Part shown: positions 1 to 13,068 of the stretch, one piece after another
Layout: each line of letters begins with the position of its first letter
Numbering within the stretch: position 1 is the stretch's first letter
NCBI GenBank assembly: GCA_019137255.1
Contig: WPDH01000084.1
Location: 124,001-188,000 of the forward strand
Length of the DNA stretch: 64,000 nt
Reading direction: 5' to 3'
Origin: Corinectria fuckeliana
Lineage: Eukaryota > Ascomycota > Sordariomycetes > Hypocreales > Nectriaceae
The notes under the pieces: generated by a model
What the model saw: only the letters and a program-made list of their open reading frames with translations
Databases searched by the model: none
Told to the model about the DNA's origin: nothing
Position numbers and translations under genes: made by a program

Positions 1-3000
1 GCCAGCCACACACCCCCTTAAGACCCTGGAAATCAACACGGCGGGACGAGTTGGGAGCAGCCACCAGCGGCATTTCTTGTTCTTGCTCTCCGGCCTTCTC
101 GCGACCCTCAAAGCTCGCTCCTCTCCCCCTCCGCAAGCTCGCTCGGGCGGGATCTCAAAACCCATCGGCGCCGCCGTCTCTCCGTCGGAGTTCGCCAAGA
201 AGATTTTTTTTGGGTAGGGGGGTTAACAAAACCAAACAAAACCCTCACTTTGACAGCACCAACGGGTTTCCGGGGCTCCGTTCGGCGGCCCCCACCGGAG
301 CCGAGGCAGGATTAGTTAACTGTACTGTCACCAGCGAGGAAAAAACAAACAGAACACTGTTTACAGCAAATAAACACACACATCCCTTTTGGGCGGGGGG
401 GATTTTGGTCCTTTGTCTGCTTCCGGAATCTGAACCGAGATGGTGATCCGGTTTTTCCTTCTTTGGTTGCTGGGAGGAACCTAGAACCCACCTGGAGCCG
501 CGGCACATGTCATAGAAGTCAAGGAATTACTGTGGTAAGTACGGAGTACGCAGCGATGAGCATCTGGTGACGAATGGCAAGGCTTGGCGGCGTGCCGGTG
601 CTGTGCGACGGAGTTCAAGCCGGGTGCGGATAGTAGTAGATGACCGGTGTACATACTGTTCGACAGCTCGCTTTCGTTCATGCTGTCTCAGCGTCTCGCT
701 CGCTCTCTGTCGTTTCCGGGCGCTAGCGCATCGTTCGAGAAGAAAGCGGTCCACGCCATCACGCGATGTCGTTGCTCGCTCCGACTGCCACACCGTCTTG
801 GTCTCCCAATCCCGAATGCCTCTAAACGACTTCCGACCGACATATGCACCGGTCGGTGTCTGACCACTTCCCGACCGTCCAATGAAAAAAAAACCAAATT
901 GGTTAGGTAGGTTCACACTTGTGAGGGAGCGAGGGAAGAAAAAGGGTCGCGGGGGCTAGGACTTTCAAGTTTGATGGGTAATAATAGGTAGCCACGGGAT
1001 ACGAACGACCGGAGTCGGGAATACGCGGATACCGTATTTGGGGGGGGAATACTGGTTTCCAAGACCGGACCCTGTCAACACTGCTGCTGCGCTGCCTGCC
1101 ATGGAAGCAAACTAATCATAGTATGTACCTAGCTGCCTGATACACTAGAGGACACTTGAAGGGGTCCTGGAACTCTGGGGGATCGGAGGAAGGGTGTTTT
1201 GACAGCTCTGGAAACTAGGCCTAGGTCCCTAGCCGCGCCGCATTCAGCGGTGGTGGAGTTGCAGATTGGTAGCGAAAAGGTAACGCTGCAGAAGATGATC
1301 GGAGGGGCGAGAGCAGCAAGGGCAGAGGCAGGTGAGGTCATGATGCGCGCCGATCTGCGCGAGGAGCATGTACAGATGCCAGGGGGGGATTTTCTTCCAC
1401 TTGTCCTATTCCGCTCTTCCGTTGGATCTGACGAGGCTCCTATTGCATCCGTGGAACCGTTTGGCTAGGCTTCAGGAATGATTCAGAAAAAAAAAAAAAA
1501 AGACTCATCAAGTCAGGACTTAAAAACCCTTATACCCCCCCGCCAGTTGATTGTTTTCTTCGCTTCGCCCACACGCGCGGAGCGGAGGCAGTACGAAATA
1601 TAATATTAAACAATGGATGGCTGGCTGGCTGCGTCACGGGTGGCCGGGGGGGGGGGGGCAAGGTACGAGCTGACGGGATTTCTCTGCTAAGCCTGATTCG
1701 GGGTTCGCGCCACAGGCTACTAAGATACTAGTAGGTCTAAGTCACTATACCATCTACTAGTAGTAGTAGACCTAATAAGTGTAGGTGGTTGCCCCCAACT
1801 CCGAGTTGGAGTTTTGCCATCTGGCCAAACGCCGCAACGGCGACGGCGCTTCTTGGTGGCCGATTGGGTCCGGGAGTCAATGACAAAGGACCCCCCCTCA
1901 GCTAAGTCGGGACGGAGTGTGGCGTAGCTTGATTTCCTTTTTCGAGCGTGGATAGGTTTGAACTTGGGTTTCTGTGAGCCAAGTCTAGAGGGCTTTCAGC
2001 TGGGTGGGTACTTGTCGGCTTCCAGCAAGTGTATTCGTACCCGCGCCGGCCATCCATCCATGTAGGCCAACGCCTTGGTAGCGACCTATCGGCACCGTAA
2101 GGCCACCGGTATGCATCGTCTTACATCTGCCTGGCTGGCCCGAGTCAACGGCGAGTCCCATGACCAAACGTCCGCATTGTAGGTACCTGCTAGCTCCCTC
2201 CGCCTGGGCTGGTTCCATCGAGGCTTTGAGGCCTTCTGCCTGTTTCACCAGATCTGTAACTACTGCTGACGGCATCTCAGCCACATCAAGGACAGGCCAA
2301 GGAAGCCCAGCCCAGCCCAGCCCAGCACAAGTCGGGCGCGGGCAGGTCTGCAGGGCTCACCCGTCATCCATTCTAGCAGCAGAAGCCCTGACAAGTAGCC
2401 CCCGAAACGCCCTCTTTATTCCATCCATTCCATCACGTCCCCTTCGCATCTACAAGGTGCGGATAGGAGCCAGTACCATCACAGCACCATCCAATAGTCT
2501 TCCCTTCGGTCACCTGCATGCCCCGACATCAGGCGCTCTCCCTTCCTCCCTCGCTCGGTCTCGCCTTATTCAATTGCCCCGGCGACTTTGCGGTCCCACT
2601 GCCACTCAATCTGCTGACCGCCGACTGACTGCTCGCCTACCGCCGTTAATAAACCGTCGACCCCAAGCCCCTCCAAGCCCCCCCCCAAGCCTTCTCCCTT
2701 GCAAGGGTCGAGCTAGGCTGGAGACTACTTACATAGTAGAAGAACCCACCTACTCTCCCGCTCGCTCGCTGAACGTTGACGTTGACGATAATAACAACTT
2801 GTTTTTACCACAGCGAATGCCAGAAAGAATTGGCTACCACGACAGAATTAAAAACGGCACATCACAGCGCAGCGCAGCACAACATATATATATATATATA
2901 TATTAGCATAAGCACACACACACACACACACACACACCTCTCACACACGGCGCCCACCCCTGTCACATCTCAAGCCACATTCCCGCTTTCCGACTCCTCC

Positions 3001-3809
3001 TCATTGTCCTCTTTACTTTACTTTACACAGTACTTCGTACGCCTACGGTATTTCTCCAACTCTGTCTGACCGACCTCCTCTCTCCGCTTCTGCCTCGCTC
3101 TCGCTCTCGCCCTCGTCCCCGTCTGCTCAGCTCCTCTCAGCTGCATCATCCTTGGCCCTTTGAACCCACCCGTCTAACGCACCACCAACTTCCCCGGCCG
3201 CCCCGGACAACCACACGCATCTTAAGCTGCACCGCACACGCGCGCACCGCCCACGCACCGTCCACACACCGTCTTCTTCTCCCGCCCTCCGAGCTCCGTC
3301 TACCGACCCAAAAGCCCGCCGCCGCCGCCGCCGCCGCCAGCCGCCGCCAGCCAGTTTATTATTACTCACTCGACTTGTTCGGACCCTTCGGATCGCTCGC
3401 TCGCTTGCTGTCAAACCTTTCTTTCTCCCTCTCTCCCTCTCTCCCTCTTTGCCTGCGGTATCTGTCAGTCTCGTCCCGTTCTCCCCCACCTCGCATTCAC
3501 ACGCACCCTCGCACAGGCACGCTGTCACACGCCCCCCCTCCACCCTCTAAGTCACCCTCCGCTTCCCCACGAGACTGCGGATACTGGGATACCGGGACTT
3601 GTGGACTGGACTGCACTGGACTGTGCTGGCTACTGTACCTACCGCCGCTGGCTTCGTTCTCGTCCTCGTTCTCCTCGCTCGCTCTCCTTCTCGGGTCCGC
3701 GGACTTTCTACCGAGTGCGACGCCGACCGCCGGTTGCCCGCAACGCTCCGATACCTGATGCCTTCTCCTTGACCCTCTTTAGGTTCTTGTTGCCCACGCA
3801 GCATGGAAC
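1..3809. other. Long gene-free region upstream of the WD40 gene
   Basis: I find no convincing gene here; the open frames lack splice structure and recognisable domains. It holds an A15 run (1487-1501), a G13 run (1646-1658), CCCAG tandem units near 2306-2325, AT and CA microsatellites near 2884-2937, and a CCG triplet run near 3316-3339. From about 3060 to 3800 the + strand is strongly pyrimidine-rich, as expected of the promoter and leader of an actively transcribed fungal gene. It probably contains the promoter and a long 5' UTR, possibly with a 5'-UTR intron, of the gene starting at 3810. A gene off the left edge could also use part of it. Confidence 0.5.
2884..2937. repeat. AT and CA dinucleotide microsatellites
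   Basis: A run of about ten AT units (2884-2903) is followed by a short spacer and about twelve CA units (2913-2937). This is simple-sequence DNA in the upstream region of the WD40 gene. It is a likely polymorphic marker and no function is implied. Confidence 0.9.
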
Positions 3810-3847
3810 ATGTTGCCCTCTATGTCTCTGCCTGCTGCCGTCGCTGA
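3803..3847 (+). other. Upstream ORF overlapping the WD40 start codon
   Basis: An ATG at 3803 lies seven bases before the main ATG at 3810, in another frame. It opens a 14-codon frame closed by TGA at 3845-3847. The upstream ATG has A at -3 and G at +4, a strong context, while the main ATG has A at -3 and T at +4. If both are on the mature mRNA, the uORF would compete with main-frame initiation. This depends on where transcription starts, which the sequence does not show. Confidence 0.35.
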
Positions 3848-6800
3848 TCGAGGCGATTCCGAACTGTCATCAAGACGACACTCCCGCACTGTCTCTAGTC
3901 CTGACACCATCAGAGAAGCCATCAAGGGTGGTCGCCGCCAGAGCCTCGCTCCTAAATCCGATTCACCAGGTGAGTTGCAAACAGCGACTGTCATGACCAC
4001 ACCCAATGAATGGCCCAATGCTGCTCCTCTCTCTCTATTCCTTCGTCTTCATGCATATGTCCTTCTGTTCCCCTGCCCGCTTGAGTGGTTGGCCTCCGTT
4101 CCTGCGTGTAGCTCCCCTAGTGCTTCTATGATATACCCTTACCCACCCATACTGTACCATTCCCGCGCGCGCCCTCACAAGCGCAAGGCTCACATCGCAT
4201 CCCTTGGTCCTAACCTAATCGTCATGTAAGCTGACGGTACTTCCACCAGGTGCCACAATCACCAGACAAGACACCCACTCGAGCAGGTACTCGACCACGC
4301 AACCATCTAAGCCCAACTCCGTCCATAATGCAAAGGACCCGAAAGATCCCAAAGACTCCAAAGAACCCTCCAGAGCGCCAACTCCCAGCACTCCTGCAAC
4401 TGCTGGCCTGGACCCATTGAGCACAGTGAGCTTCCGCGGCTTCCCCCTCACCATCGTGTGCTGGCTGACAGCTGGCTGCAGCAAATCTACCTTCGAACTA
4501 ACAGCAACACCGCCGAACCCACCATCGCCCAGCGCCTGCGCAACACCACAGGACGACCCGACAGCCCTGCATTCGACAGCATTCGAAAACAGAGCTCGGA
4601 TCTTAGCAAGTCGTCGAATGCTCTCCTGGATACTACCAAGGATCGAAGGTGCGCATCCTCTAACCACCTGCTCGACTGCATCCCCGCGCGTATGGTTGTG
4701 AGGCAAGCTAACGGTGGTGGTTCGTAGGAAGGGACCCTCGTTCTTGAGCCGACTGGGAATGCGAAGTAGTAGGAAGAAGGACGATGACATGCACGACTCT
4801 GACTCGGACCTCGGCGAATTGCGCACCGATGGCTACAACGCCCAGGCTCTCACGTCTCTCATCGGCGGCGCGGGCGGTGGCTACATCCCGCTTTACAAGG
4901 AACCCCCCCGCTACATCCGCGTCAAGGCGCACAACAAAAAGGACCGCGAGTTTAACCACCTCTTCCTTGCCCAGGAGCTTATGGGTACGAAGTCACCCGC
5001 CGACCAGCAGTGGCACGGTCGCGCTCCGGCTACCGCGGTCGGAAGCAAGCTCTTGAAAGGCGGCGATGCGATCTGGGCCGCCGAGTTTAGCCTCGATGGC
5101 CGCTACCTTGCCGTTGCAGGCAAAGACCAAATAGTGCGCGTCTTCGCAGTGATATCGACACCCGAGGAGCGCAAGGCGCACGAGGATGAGGAAGTTCAGA
5201 ACGGGACAAACGGAGAGAAGCTCAGCGCACCCGTCTTCCGAACGAAGCCCGTCAGAGAGTTTTACGGACACACCGGCGAGGTCCTGGCCCTGAGCTGGAG
5301 CAAGAATAACTTTCTGCTCTCCTCCTCCATGGATAAGACGGTGCGACTGTGGCACACGAGCAGAAACGAGTGCCTTTGCACGTTCAGACACAAGGATCTG
5401 GTTACATCCATTGCCTTCCACCCCACCGACGATCGCTTCTTCTTAGCCGGCTCCCTGGACGCGCAACTTAGACTCTGGAGCATCCCGGATAGGACAGTTG
5501 CATTCGAGACGTCGACGGGCGAGTTCATCACCGCGGTAGCATTTACCCCCGACGGAACTATGGCCATTTGCGGTGTGTTGAGCGGTATGGCCACATTCTA
5601 CGTCACCGAGGGCCTCAAGTTGAAGTACCAGATTCATGTGCGCTCGTCGAGAGGCAAAAACGCCAAGGGAAGCAAGATTACGGGCATTCGAACCATGGTC
5701 GTACCCTCGGGCCCGGAGACTGGCCTGGTCAAAGTTCTCATCAGTTCGAACGACTCACGCGTACGAGTTTACAACCTGAATGACAAGGTTGTCCAAGTCA
5801 AGTTTAAGGGCTTGGAAAACCAATCAAGCCAGATCAACGCCCGCTTCAGCGACGACGCAAACTATGTCATATGCGGGAGCGAGGACCGCAAGGCTTACAT
5901 CTGGAAGCTCAGCTCGGACGATGCCGAAATCAAAGACAAGCAGCCGTACGAGTCATTCGACGCCCACCCCGAGGTCGTCACAACGGCCCTGATGGCCCCG
6001 ACGAAGACGCGACTATTGCTCAGCGCAGCGGGAGACCCAATTTACGATCTCTGCAATCCGCCACCCGTCATGCTGCGTAGCCTAGCGGAGAGCGCAACGA
6101 GCCTGTCGGCCCTGTCCGAGGACGAGCATAGCGATGAATCGCCGCCAACGAAAAGGCCCGAGGAGACTCCCGCGTATCTTGAACGCTCGAAGCACTGTGA
6201 TGGGAATATCATTATCACCACTGATAGGACGGGTAAGATCAAGGTATTCCGTCAAGACTGCGCCTATACGAAACGGCAACAGGGGCTCTGGGAGAACGGA
6301 TCCAAGTTCTCGGGCAGGATCGCGGGAGTCGGCCGCAGTGCTAGCCTCATAACCAGAGCAAGTGGAGGGAGCCGCATCAACTCAAGACGGGGATCTCTCA
6401 GCTTGGGAGGGCCGAACCCGGTCCAACTGCAACATGCGTCGGATAGGATCAACAGTTGGCGGCAAGACATCGATGAAGGCATTGCAAGTATTGTCGGAAC
6501 ACCAACCAGAAGTGAGAGATCCATGTCACCCATGAAGCCCAATCGCTCGCCCGTCAACACCTCGGGGGTTAACGCTGCGTCGGATGCTAGGAGACACACA
6601 TACACAGCAGGCCCTGTTAGCCGCCAGCAAAATCCTACGAGCCCAGCCAACAGCATAACGTCACGGACGACGTACAGGTCTACGAGAGATCGCCAAAGGA
6701 CCACATCTGGCGCGATGAGTCCTCCGACACCCAGTTTCAGCCTGATCAGCGCATCCGATTCCGAGGGCAAGGACGACAAAGACGGGAAGTTCTGGAACCG

Positions 6801-7164
6801 CTGGAAAGGGGGGCTTCAAAACCGACGATACTCGGGCGGGATGTCTCCCATGAACGGCAATGGGTCGGCGGCGCATAACGGTCTCAGCCGCTCAGGTAGC
6901 GAGTACTTGTCGCCCAGGGATAGGCCCCCTGCTGCTGCTGGGCGCATGAGTCTGGCGATCAGCGACATGGGCAGAGTTAGGAATGAGCAGGTTGGCAACC
7001 GACGGAGGTCCGCCGGGCCCAGACTTGTATCGAAGCTCTCCCAGGAGCACGTCAACCCCACGAAAGCAGCATTTGAGAGTAGGGACTACCTCGCTTCACC
7101 GAAGAAACGGGTGGATTCTGGAGTCGGCCGGATGAGTGCCGAGTCGATGGACAAGAACAGTTAG
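3810..7164 (+). CDS. WD40-repeat protein, WDR44 / yeast Dgr2 (YMR102C)-like
   Basis: Exons 3810..3969, 4250..4425, 4482..4648 and 4728..7164 give 979 aa with frame kept at every junction. Exon 3 uses the second of two nearby AGs because the first leads to a stop. The N-terminal ~230 residues are Ser/Pro/Lys-rich and look disordered. WD40 repeats occupy roughly residues 250-640, with several units ending in the usual Trp-like motifs (VRLWHT, LRLWSI, AYIWKL, IKVFRQ). The C-terminal ~330 residues are Ser/Arg-rich with many SP sites, suggesting phosphorylation. WDR44 in animals is a Rab11 effector; the yeast relatives Dgr2/YMR102C are poorly characterised. The role here, probably a membrane-trafficking or signalling scaffold, is inference. 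A uORF overlaps the start. Confidence 0.88.
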
Positions 7165-7996
7165 GTAGGACCTTGTCAGCGAGGAAATGATGGATGACTT
7201 GGCGATGAAAGCCGGAGACAATGCAAAGGACGACGACGAGGCACTCAGGAAGTGCTGACTATCTACAAGAAGCGAAGGGAGGGAGGGATTCATACGTCCA
7301 TTTTGCTGCATCATCATGGTGGAATCAGCGATCATTTGTTTATTTTTCTATGTCTCTGGGCAACTGCACAGTTGGGATACGGCGTCTTGGGGTAATGTAG
7401 TTTCCGGGAGGCTCGTGTACGAGTAGCATACCACTCTGGTCGGGGGATTGGATTACAACAGCGGAGTCAAGGTCAACCCAAAAGGAACCGGGAGGCTGGG
7501 GCTGGATGAGGATAGTGGCGAGGACGAGTGAAGAGGAGGGAAATGGTGGAGAGTGTAGTGAACTCCGGCATACACGGTGTACTCAAACACCTCAGCGAAT
7601 TTTACTTTATATTTTGCAAGATGATTTCCAAGATTACATGTAGAAGAATAGATTCGTTACGTTTATGGTTCAATGATGAGACAACTTCTTTCTCTTCTGT
7701 TTTGTTCTAATTGGTAATGGTTTGGCCGGGCTCAACTACTAATTGCATCTCGAATGCCCCAGACGGTTCCGCAGAGGGCCTTTTGCCCGGGTCGTCCACC
7801 GTCGCTCCCATAGTGACCAGCGTGGCCAGATGCCTCTGGGAGTGGATTTCGTCTTATTTTCCTTGCGCCTCAATGGTGTTGTCTCGTATCGACGTTGACT
7901 CAACAGCGTCAATCCAATTCCAGATGCCTCAACATCGCTGAGATAGTCTATATGCCTCAACACCCCTTCCGCGAGATATTCCCAAGCAATTTTTTT
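7165..7996. other. Convergent intergenic region
   Basis: This lies between the 3' ends of the WD40 gene (+) and the thioredoxin gene (-) and should hold both 3' UTRs. Short open frames here have no family resemblance I recognise. AT content rises near 7580-7700. I see nothing else. Confidence 0.6.
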
Positions 7997-8383
7997 TTAA
8001 AAATTCTCGTCGGTCTTGAGAGGAGCATCGGCAGAAGCGGCGGGGCCGTCGGTGCCCTTGGCGGCGAGCTCCTCGACGGCCTTCTTGAGGGCAGGGGGGT
8101 TGGCGCCCTGGAGGGAGCCACTCTTGTCGCCCTTCTCGAAGAAGTAGAAGGCGGGGATGCTGCGGACGCCGAGCTCGAAGGCGAGGTCGGGGACGTCGTC
8201 GGTGTCGAAGCGGGCGAAGGCGACGGCGTTGGGCTTGGCGAGGGCGTCGGCGTGCTTGGTGAAGAAGGGCGAGATGGCCTTGCAGGGGCCGCACCACGAG
8301 GCGTGGGCCTGCAGCGCCACGTAGGGGTTCTCCTCGACGAGCTTGTCGAACTGGGCCTTGGAGGTGATGTCGACGACGGACAT
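7997..8383 (-). CDS. Thioredoxin
   Basis: A single exon of 128 aa. The active site WCGPC lies around residue 30, and the cis-proline loop appears as SIPAF, with the preceding DTDDVPDLAFELGVR region typical of the thioredoxin fold. It has no signal peptide, so it is probably a cytosolic NADPH/thioredoxin-reductase-dependent disulfide reductase. A Lys/Ala/Asp-rich tail of about 20 residues extends past the fold. I chose the ATG at 8383. An in-frame ATG at 8551 would add a Pro/Thr-rich leader without domain character, and a TATATATG-like box directly upstream of it suggests it lies at or before the transcription start. It is divergent from Rrb1. Confidence 0.93.
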   Translation of the reverse strand: MSVVDITSKAQFDKLVEENPYVALQAHASWCGPCKAISPFFTKHADALAKPNAVAFARFDTDDVPDLAFELGVRSIPAFYFFEKGDKSGSLQGANPPALKKAVEELAAKGTDGPAASADAPLKTDENF

Positions 8384-9489
8384 GGTGGCGGGTGGGATTG
8401 GTGCTGTGTGTGGTGGTGTGGTGGTGTTGAGGTGTTGAGAGATGAGGGTATCTAGAAAGAGAACGCTTGAGCTGGGTGAGTGGGTGTTGGATTTTGTCTG
8501 ATGTGTGGGGAAAGGATCTGGAAGAAAAGGGAGGGGTCGTAGGCAGAGCATATATACATGCGTCTGCTAACAGGAGAATAGATACGTACCAACCTTTGTA
8601 TGGTAACAGGTTGGTAGGTCGGTATGCGGCGGTGATGAATAAGTCGGGCGAAATGACACAATTTGCGCTTCTTTTCCCTGCCCCGAGGTGGGGGGGTAGA
8701 TTAATCAGGAGGGGTCGGATTGATTCCACAGCGGTTCCGTCATCGCTTCCCAACTCTGCTGACAAAACAGCTCGGAACATCGGGAGGGGCCGTTTCTTTG
8801 GGACGTTTCCCGGGATACCTTCTATGAATGCTTGTTCTCTTACGAATGTACTGACTGGACTTGTAGACTGATCTTGGTCCGTGGAGAGGGACCCTGGATT
8901 GGGCAGTCTGCGCCGGCAGGGTAGATGTACTATCTACTTCGTATATGGGGATGGATATTATTAGTAGCCTTTGTTTTGCATGCTGTGCTGTTTTGTCACT
9001 GACTGCCGTCATCTGGAATACAGATGATTTGGAATCATGACTTCTTCCTAGGTAGTAGGTACTTATCTAGATAGAGACACCGGACTATATCCTCTTTGGG
9101 TCAATGGCTGGATGGATAGTGTACAGATGACTGGCACCAAAAATGTATCCATGTTAAATAGACTACTCGCTGGCTTAAACTGGCGTACCATGGGCCTAGA
9201 TAGGTCTACTCGATGCTGTTTCTGTCCCAGTCCATCACTTTGATCTTGTCTTTTCGTCAACCGTCAGCCCTCTTGTTCTGGGACCGATAAGCATTGTCGC
9301 ACCGGCTAATTCCCGGGACAGTACCCCTACCCCACTGCGTCATGGAGGGGTCCGTCCCGAATTTTCTTTGCGCACTGGAGGGCGGATTTTGGATGTGGAG
9401 GGGCAACTCGGGCAAAATTTCAGATTAGACTGAGCTGGGCTACATGTTGAACTGCATTTGATTCATCACCGCCACGACCAACTACCGCA
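8384..9489. promoter_or_regulatory. Divergent promoter region, thioredoxin / Rrb1
   Basis: About 1.1 kb separates the two divergent start codons and must contain both promoters. A TATA-like tract (TATATATG on the minus strand) lies near 8553-8560. No other gene is visible and no operator could be assigned. Confidence 0.55.
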
Positions 9490-11031
9490 ATGTCGAAGCG
9501 CACCGCCGACACAGACCACGGCGATGTGCCCCTCAAGGGCGGCGACCGCCCAGAGAAGATGGACGTCGACGACAGGGAAATGGGAGAGTTCGAGGACGAG
9601 TTCGAGGATGAGTTTGAGAGCGAAGACGAGATCCTCGAGGCTGGCGTGGATGGAAGGCCTGACGCTGAGCGGGAGGCTGACGAGAAGGCTGCCGGTATGT
9701 GTTTCCATGCCGTACCGTACTGTTCATCTCGCCTGTTTAGCTGACACCGCGCCTGCTCTCCGCCCACAGACGCCATGGACGTCGACCAAGGAACCTTTAT
9801 CGTCGGACGAAGCAAACTCGAGCCCGGCCAGACCCTCGCCCCCGACCTGACCACCTACGAGATGCTGCACAACCTCAGCACGCCCTGGCCGTGCCTCTCC
9901 TTCGACGTCATCAAGGACGGCCTCGGCGACAACCGCAAGGCCTACCCCGCCACCATGTACACCGTCGCCGGCACCCAGGCCGAGTCGGCCAAGGCCGCCG
10001 ACAACCAGATCATGGTGATGAAGTTCAGCGGCCTCAGCCGGATGGACCGCGGCGCCGACGACTCCGACTCGGACGGAGACGACGACGAGGACGCCGACCC
10101 CATCCTCGAGAGCAAGACCATCCCCATCAGCTCCACCACCAACCGCATCCGCGCCCACCAGATCCCCGGCCGCGAGCCCGGCCGGCCCCCGACCACGCTG
10201 ACGGCCACCATGACCGAGTCCTCCCACGTCCTCATCCACGACGTCACCCCGCACCTGGCCTCGTTCGACAACCCGGGCACCACCATCTCCGCCCAGCAGA
10301 ACAAGCCCGTGTCCACGGTCCGCGCGCACAAGGCCGAGGGCTACGCGCTCGACTGGTCGCCCCTGGTGCCCGGCGGCAAGCTGCTCACCGGCGACAACGA
10401 CGGCCTCATCTACATGACGTCGCGCACCGACGGCGGCGGCTTCGTCACCGACAGCCGCGCCTTCCAGGGCCACGCCAGCAGCGTCGAGGAGCTGCAGTGG
10501 TCGCCATCGGAGCAGTCCGTCTTCGCGTCGGCGTCGAGCGACGGCACCATCCGCGTGTGGGACGTGCGGTCCAAGTCGCGCAAGGCCGCCATCACGGTGC
10601 AGGCGTCGAGCGTCGACGTCAACGTCATGTCGTGGTCGCGCCAGACGTCGCACCTGCTGGCGTCGGGCGACGACAACGGCGTCTGGGGCGTGTGGGACCT
10701 GCGCCAGTGGAAGGCCGACGCGCAGAAGCCGCAGCCCATCGCGAGCTTCGACTTCCACAAGGAGCAGATCACGAGCGTCGAGTGGCACCCGACCGACGAC
10801 TCCATCGTGGCCGTGGCCGCCGCGGACAACACCGTCACCCTGTGGGATCTGGCCGTGGAGCTGGACGACGAGGAGAGCAAGGACACGGCCGGCGTCAAGG
10901 ACGTGCCGCCGCAGCTGCTGTTCGTGCACTACCTCAAGGACGTCAAGGAGGTGCACTGGCACCCGCAGATGCCCGGCAGCCTGGTGGCCACGGGCGAGGA
11001 GTTTAGCGTCTTCCGGACCATCAGCGTTTGA
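9490..11031 (+). CDS. rrb1: Ribosome assembly WD40 protein Rrb1 (GRWD1 family)
   Basis: Exons 9490..9694 and 9770..11031 give 488 aa. The start region is acidic (EFEDEFEDEFESEDE), the hallmark of the glutamate-rich WD-repeat family. The conserved block after the intron (TYEMLHNLSTPWPCLSFD) is the N-terminal CAF1C/histone-binding-type segment. WD repeats follow, e.g. GTIRVWDVR, GVWGVWDLR and TVTLWDLAVE. The C-terminus PGSLVATGEEFSVFRTISV is also typical. In yeast Rrb1 is a nuclear/nucleolar chaperone that protects ribosomal protein L3 before it enters the pre-60S particle. Length and architecture match the family, and exon 2 is strongly GC-rich at third positions, consistent with high expression. 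Confidence 0.94.
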
Positions 11032-13068
11032 GGGAGGACCATCATCTGCGTCCAATCGCGGAGATGAAGCGTGGTACAGAGGACGAGCGAATGGAACATG
11101 GCACGAGAGGCGATTGGTTGGCGACGGCAAAAGGACGTGGGCTTGAAAAGTGCTTTAGTGGACGACAAACGACGGCATGGCGCATTTTGATTCAAAGTAC
11201 GGAATACAAGCGATAGAGAGGTGAATTTTGGCCAAGACACATCTACACCGTCGCACGTTCTAGCCAGTATTTGTGCGAATACTTGGTTTGCATCCTGAGG
11301 CAGGTATTCACGAGAGAGAAAGGCATGCGGATGTGAGGAGCAATTATCGGGATTCATGTTCCTTTTTCCCTTGCCCCCATTTTGCGGATGAAGTGTCTGC
11401 AAGGGAGAGCCAAGAGGGATCGCGCTATCGACAATAGGCATGATGAATCTCGACCCCTTTTGTGTAAGCGCGCTCTAGCACGAGGGAGGACGAATCAATA
11501 CTGAGTGGTCTGGACTCGATTAGGATTAATCGATGGATTGGGAGAGTTGATTGGGTTGTTTGTTTAAGCCCGCTGAAGAAAGCAAAGAGGGATGAACAAG
11601 GATGATCGCGCAAAAGAGACTATACCGACGTCTGAATGACGGGAGACGGTGAAATGTGCTCGCAGTACCCATTAGCTCGCTCAATGCTTTCCTGGTGCCA
11701 CCATCTCCATTCATCCAAGTCGTACTGTACTAGAGCAACAGGGAACTTGACACGATGCGCATGCCCAGGCAAAAGAGTCCTAGATGCGAGATAAGCGGGC
11801 GCTACATGTCTCAATATCCATCCCTAATCTCTCACCCGTGTCACTCGTTGATTCTTCTCCGAGGAAGCCAGTCAGCCAGCGTGGTTGTGTGTAATTACCA
11901 GAAGCAAGACATGGCGCGGACAATCTAGGGCGGCTCTGGCACAGCTGGTATGCATGTAAGTAGTGCCCGACAAGCTCCAGCCGTCGACAGGCATGGGCGA
12001 GTCTCACTTAACGCATGTGGCCGGATGAGCCATTCGCATCTCCATGCCAATGTCGCGATGAGGACCGCGCCATTGACTCGGAAGCAAGGTACCTCGAGAC
12101 TCTCGTGTGTGTGTGTGCACGTTGCCGTCATATCTCGGTCTGGCTGAGGCTGCGTGTGTTGCAGCCCAACTGCTAAAGCCATGTATCGTCGTGGCGAGGG
12201 GACATTGAGGGGAATGGCACGGAGGAGAAGGCGACTTGATATGGGAGAGACATGGTACGAGGAAGTCAGTGGTGAGAGTGCCGCTAGGGTACCACGGCAG
12301 GAAATAAACAACGAAATTAAGCTTGTCGAAAGGAACGCGGGCTTTAAAATAGAGGTTGATGAGGCTAGAATAGACAGACGGGGCGTAGACAAGGGGGGAC
12401 AACTACAAGCCTCGAGTCGCCTCTTCGCCCTGCGCCTTGTCTTACACCGGGACCCGCGATGGACACGATTATTCGTCCTTCTTTACCTTCTTCTTTTCGT
12501 CAGTCCGCTATTGTCCTCGCCACCGACAGCTCTTGCCACCCCCTGGATTATTGGCAGAGGATCGGCAAGCTGTGGTCAGTCTATGCGGCTCAGTTCTCAA
12601 CCCCGGAACCAGATGATAGGGCTGGCCTCCCTTCTAGACGGAGCATGTCCCTAGATTACTTAGTTCAGTGCCTTGTGGACTATTCTCGCCTCGGGAATGC
12701 GGGGACATCCGAATCGTGCTGTCTGCCGGGACGATGCCTTGTCCCCGTCTCCCACCTCCCAAGTTACCGTGTCGCCATATCCCCCGAGGGAGGGGAGCCA
12801 GTCCCGTAGTCGACGCTCTGGCTGGTCCCCTGGAATGCCCTGCGTCAATACCCGATTCCTCCTCGTACGGACATGCTGCGCGTCGCCCCGCGTATATAGC
12901 CATCGCGTTGGGCGCCGTCCCACTCTTCTTCACCCAAACCCCCGTGGGCCTCGCATCTCTCTCTGCCGTTTCCTCGGTCTTATTCTCAGCTCGCTTGGTC
13001 TGTTTCGGCTCTTCTCTCGCTGCGTTTGACTTATCCCTCTCTCCCTTGCTGTGTCGGGCCGGTTATCC
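11032..13068. other. Gene-free region between Rrb1 and the membrane protein
   Basis: About 2 kb holding the Rrb1 3' UTR and the promoter and leader of the gene at 13069. Frames on both strands of 60-190 codons (for example around 12154-12654 and 12668-13243) lack domains and plausible splice extensions. I see no tRNA or transposon. Confidence 0.55.

Noticed and set aside
51..446. A gene at the left edge
   Set aside because: Frames on both strands are short, unrelated to any family, and lack splice continuity.
9724..11130. Long antisense open frame (468 codons) opposite Rrb1
   Set aside because: It has only His/Gly/Val/Arg-rich low-complexity composition caused by GC-rich third positions of the real gene on the other strand.
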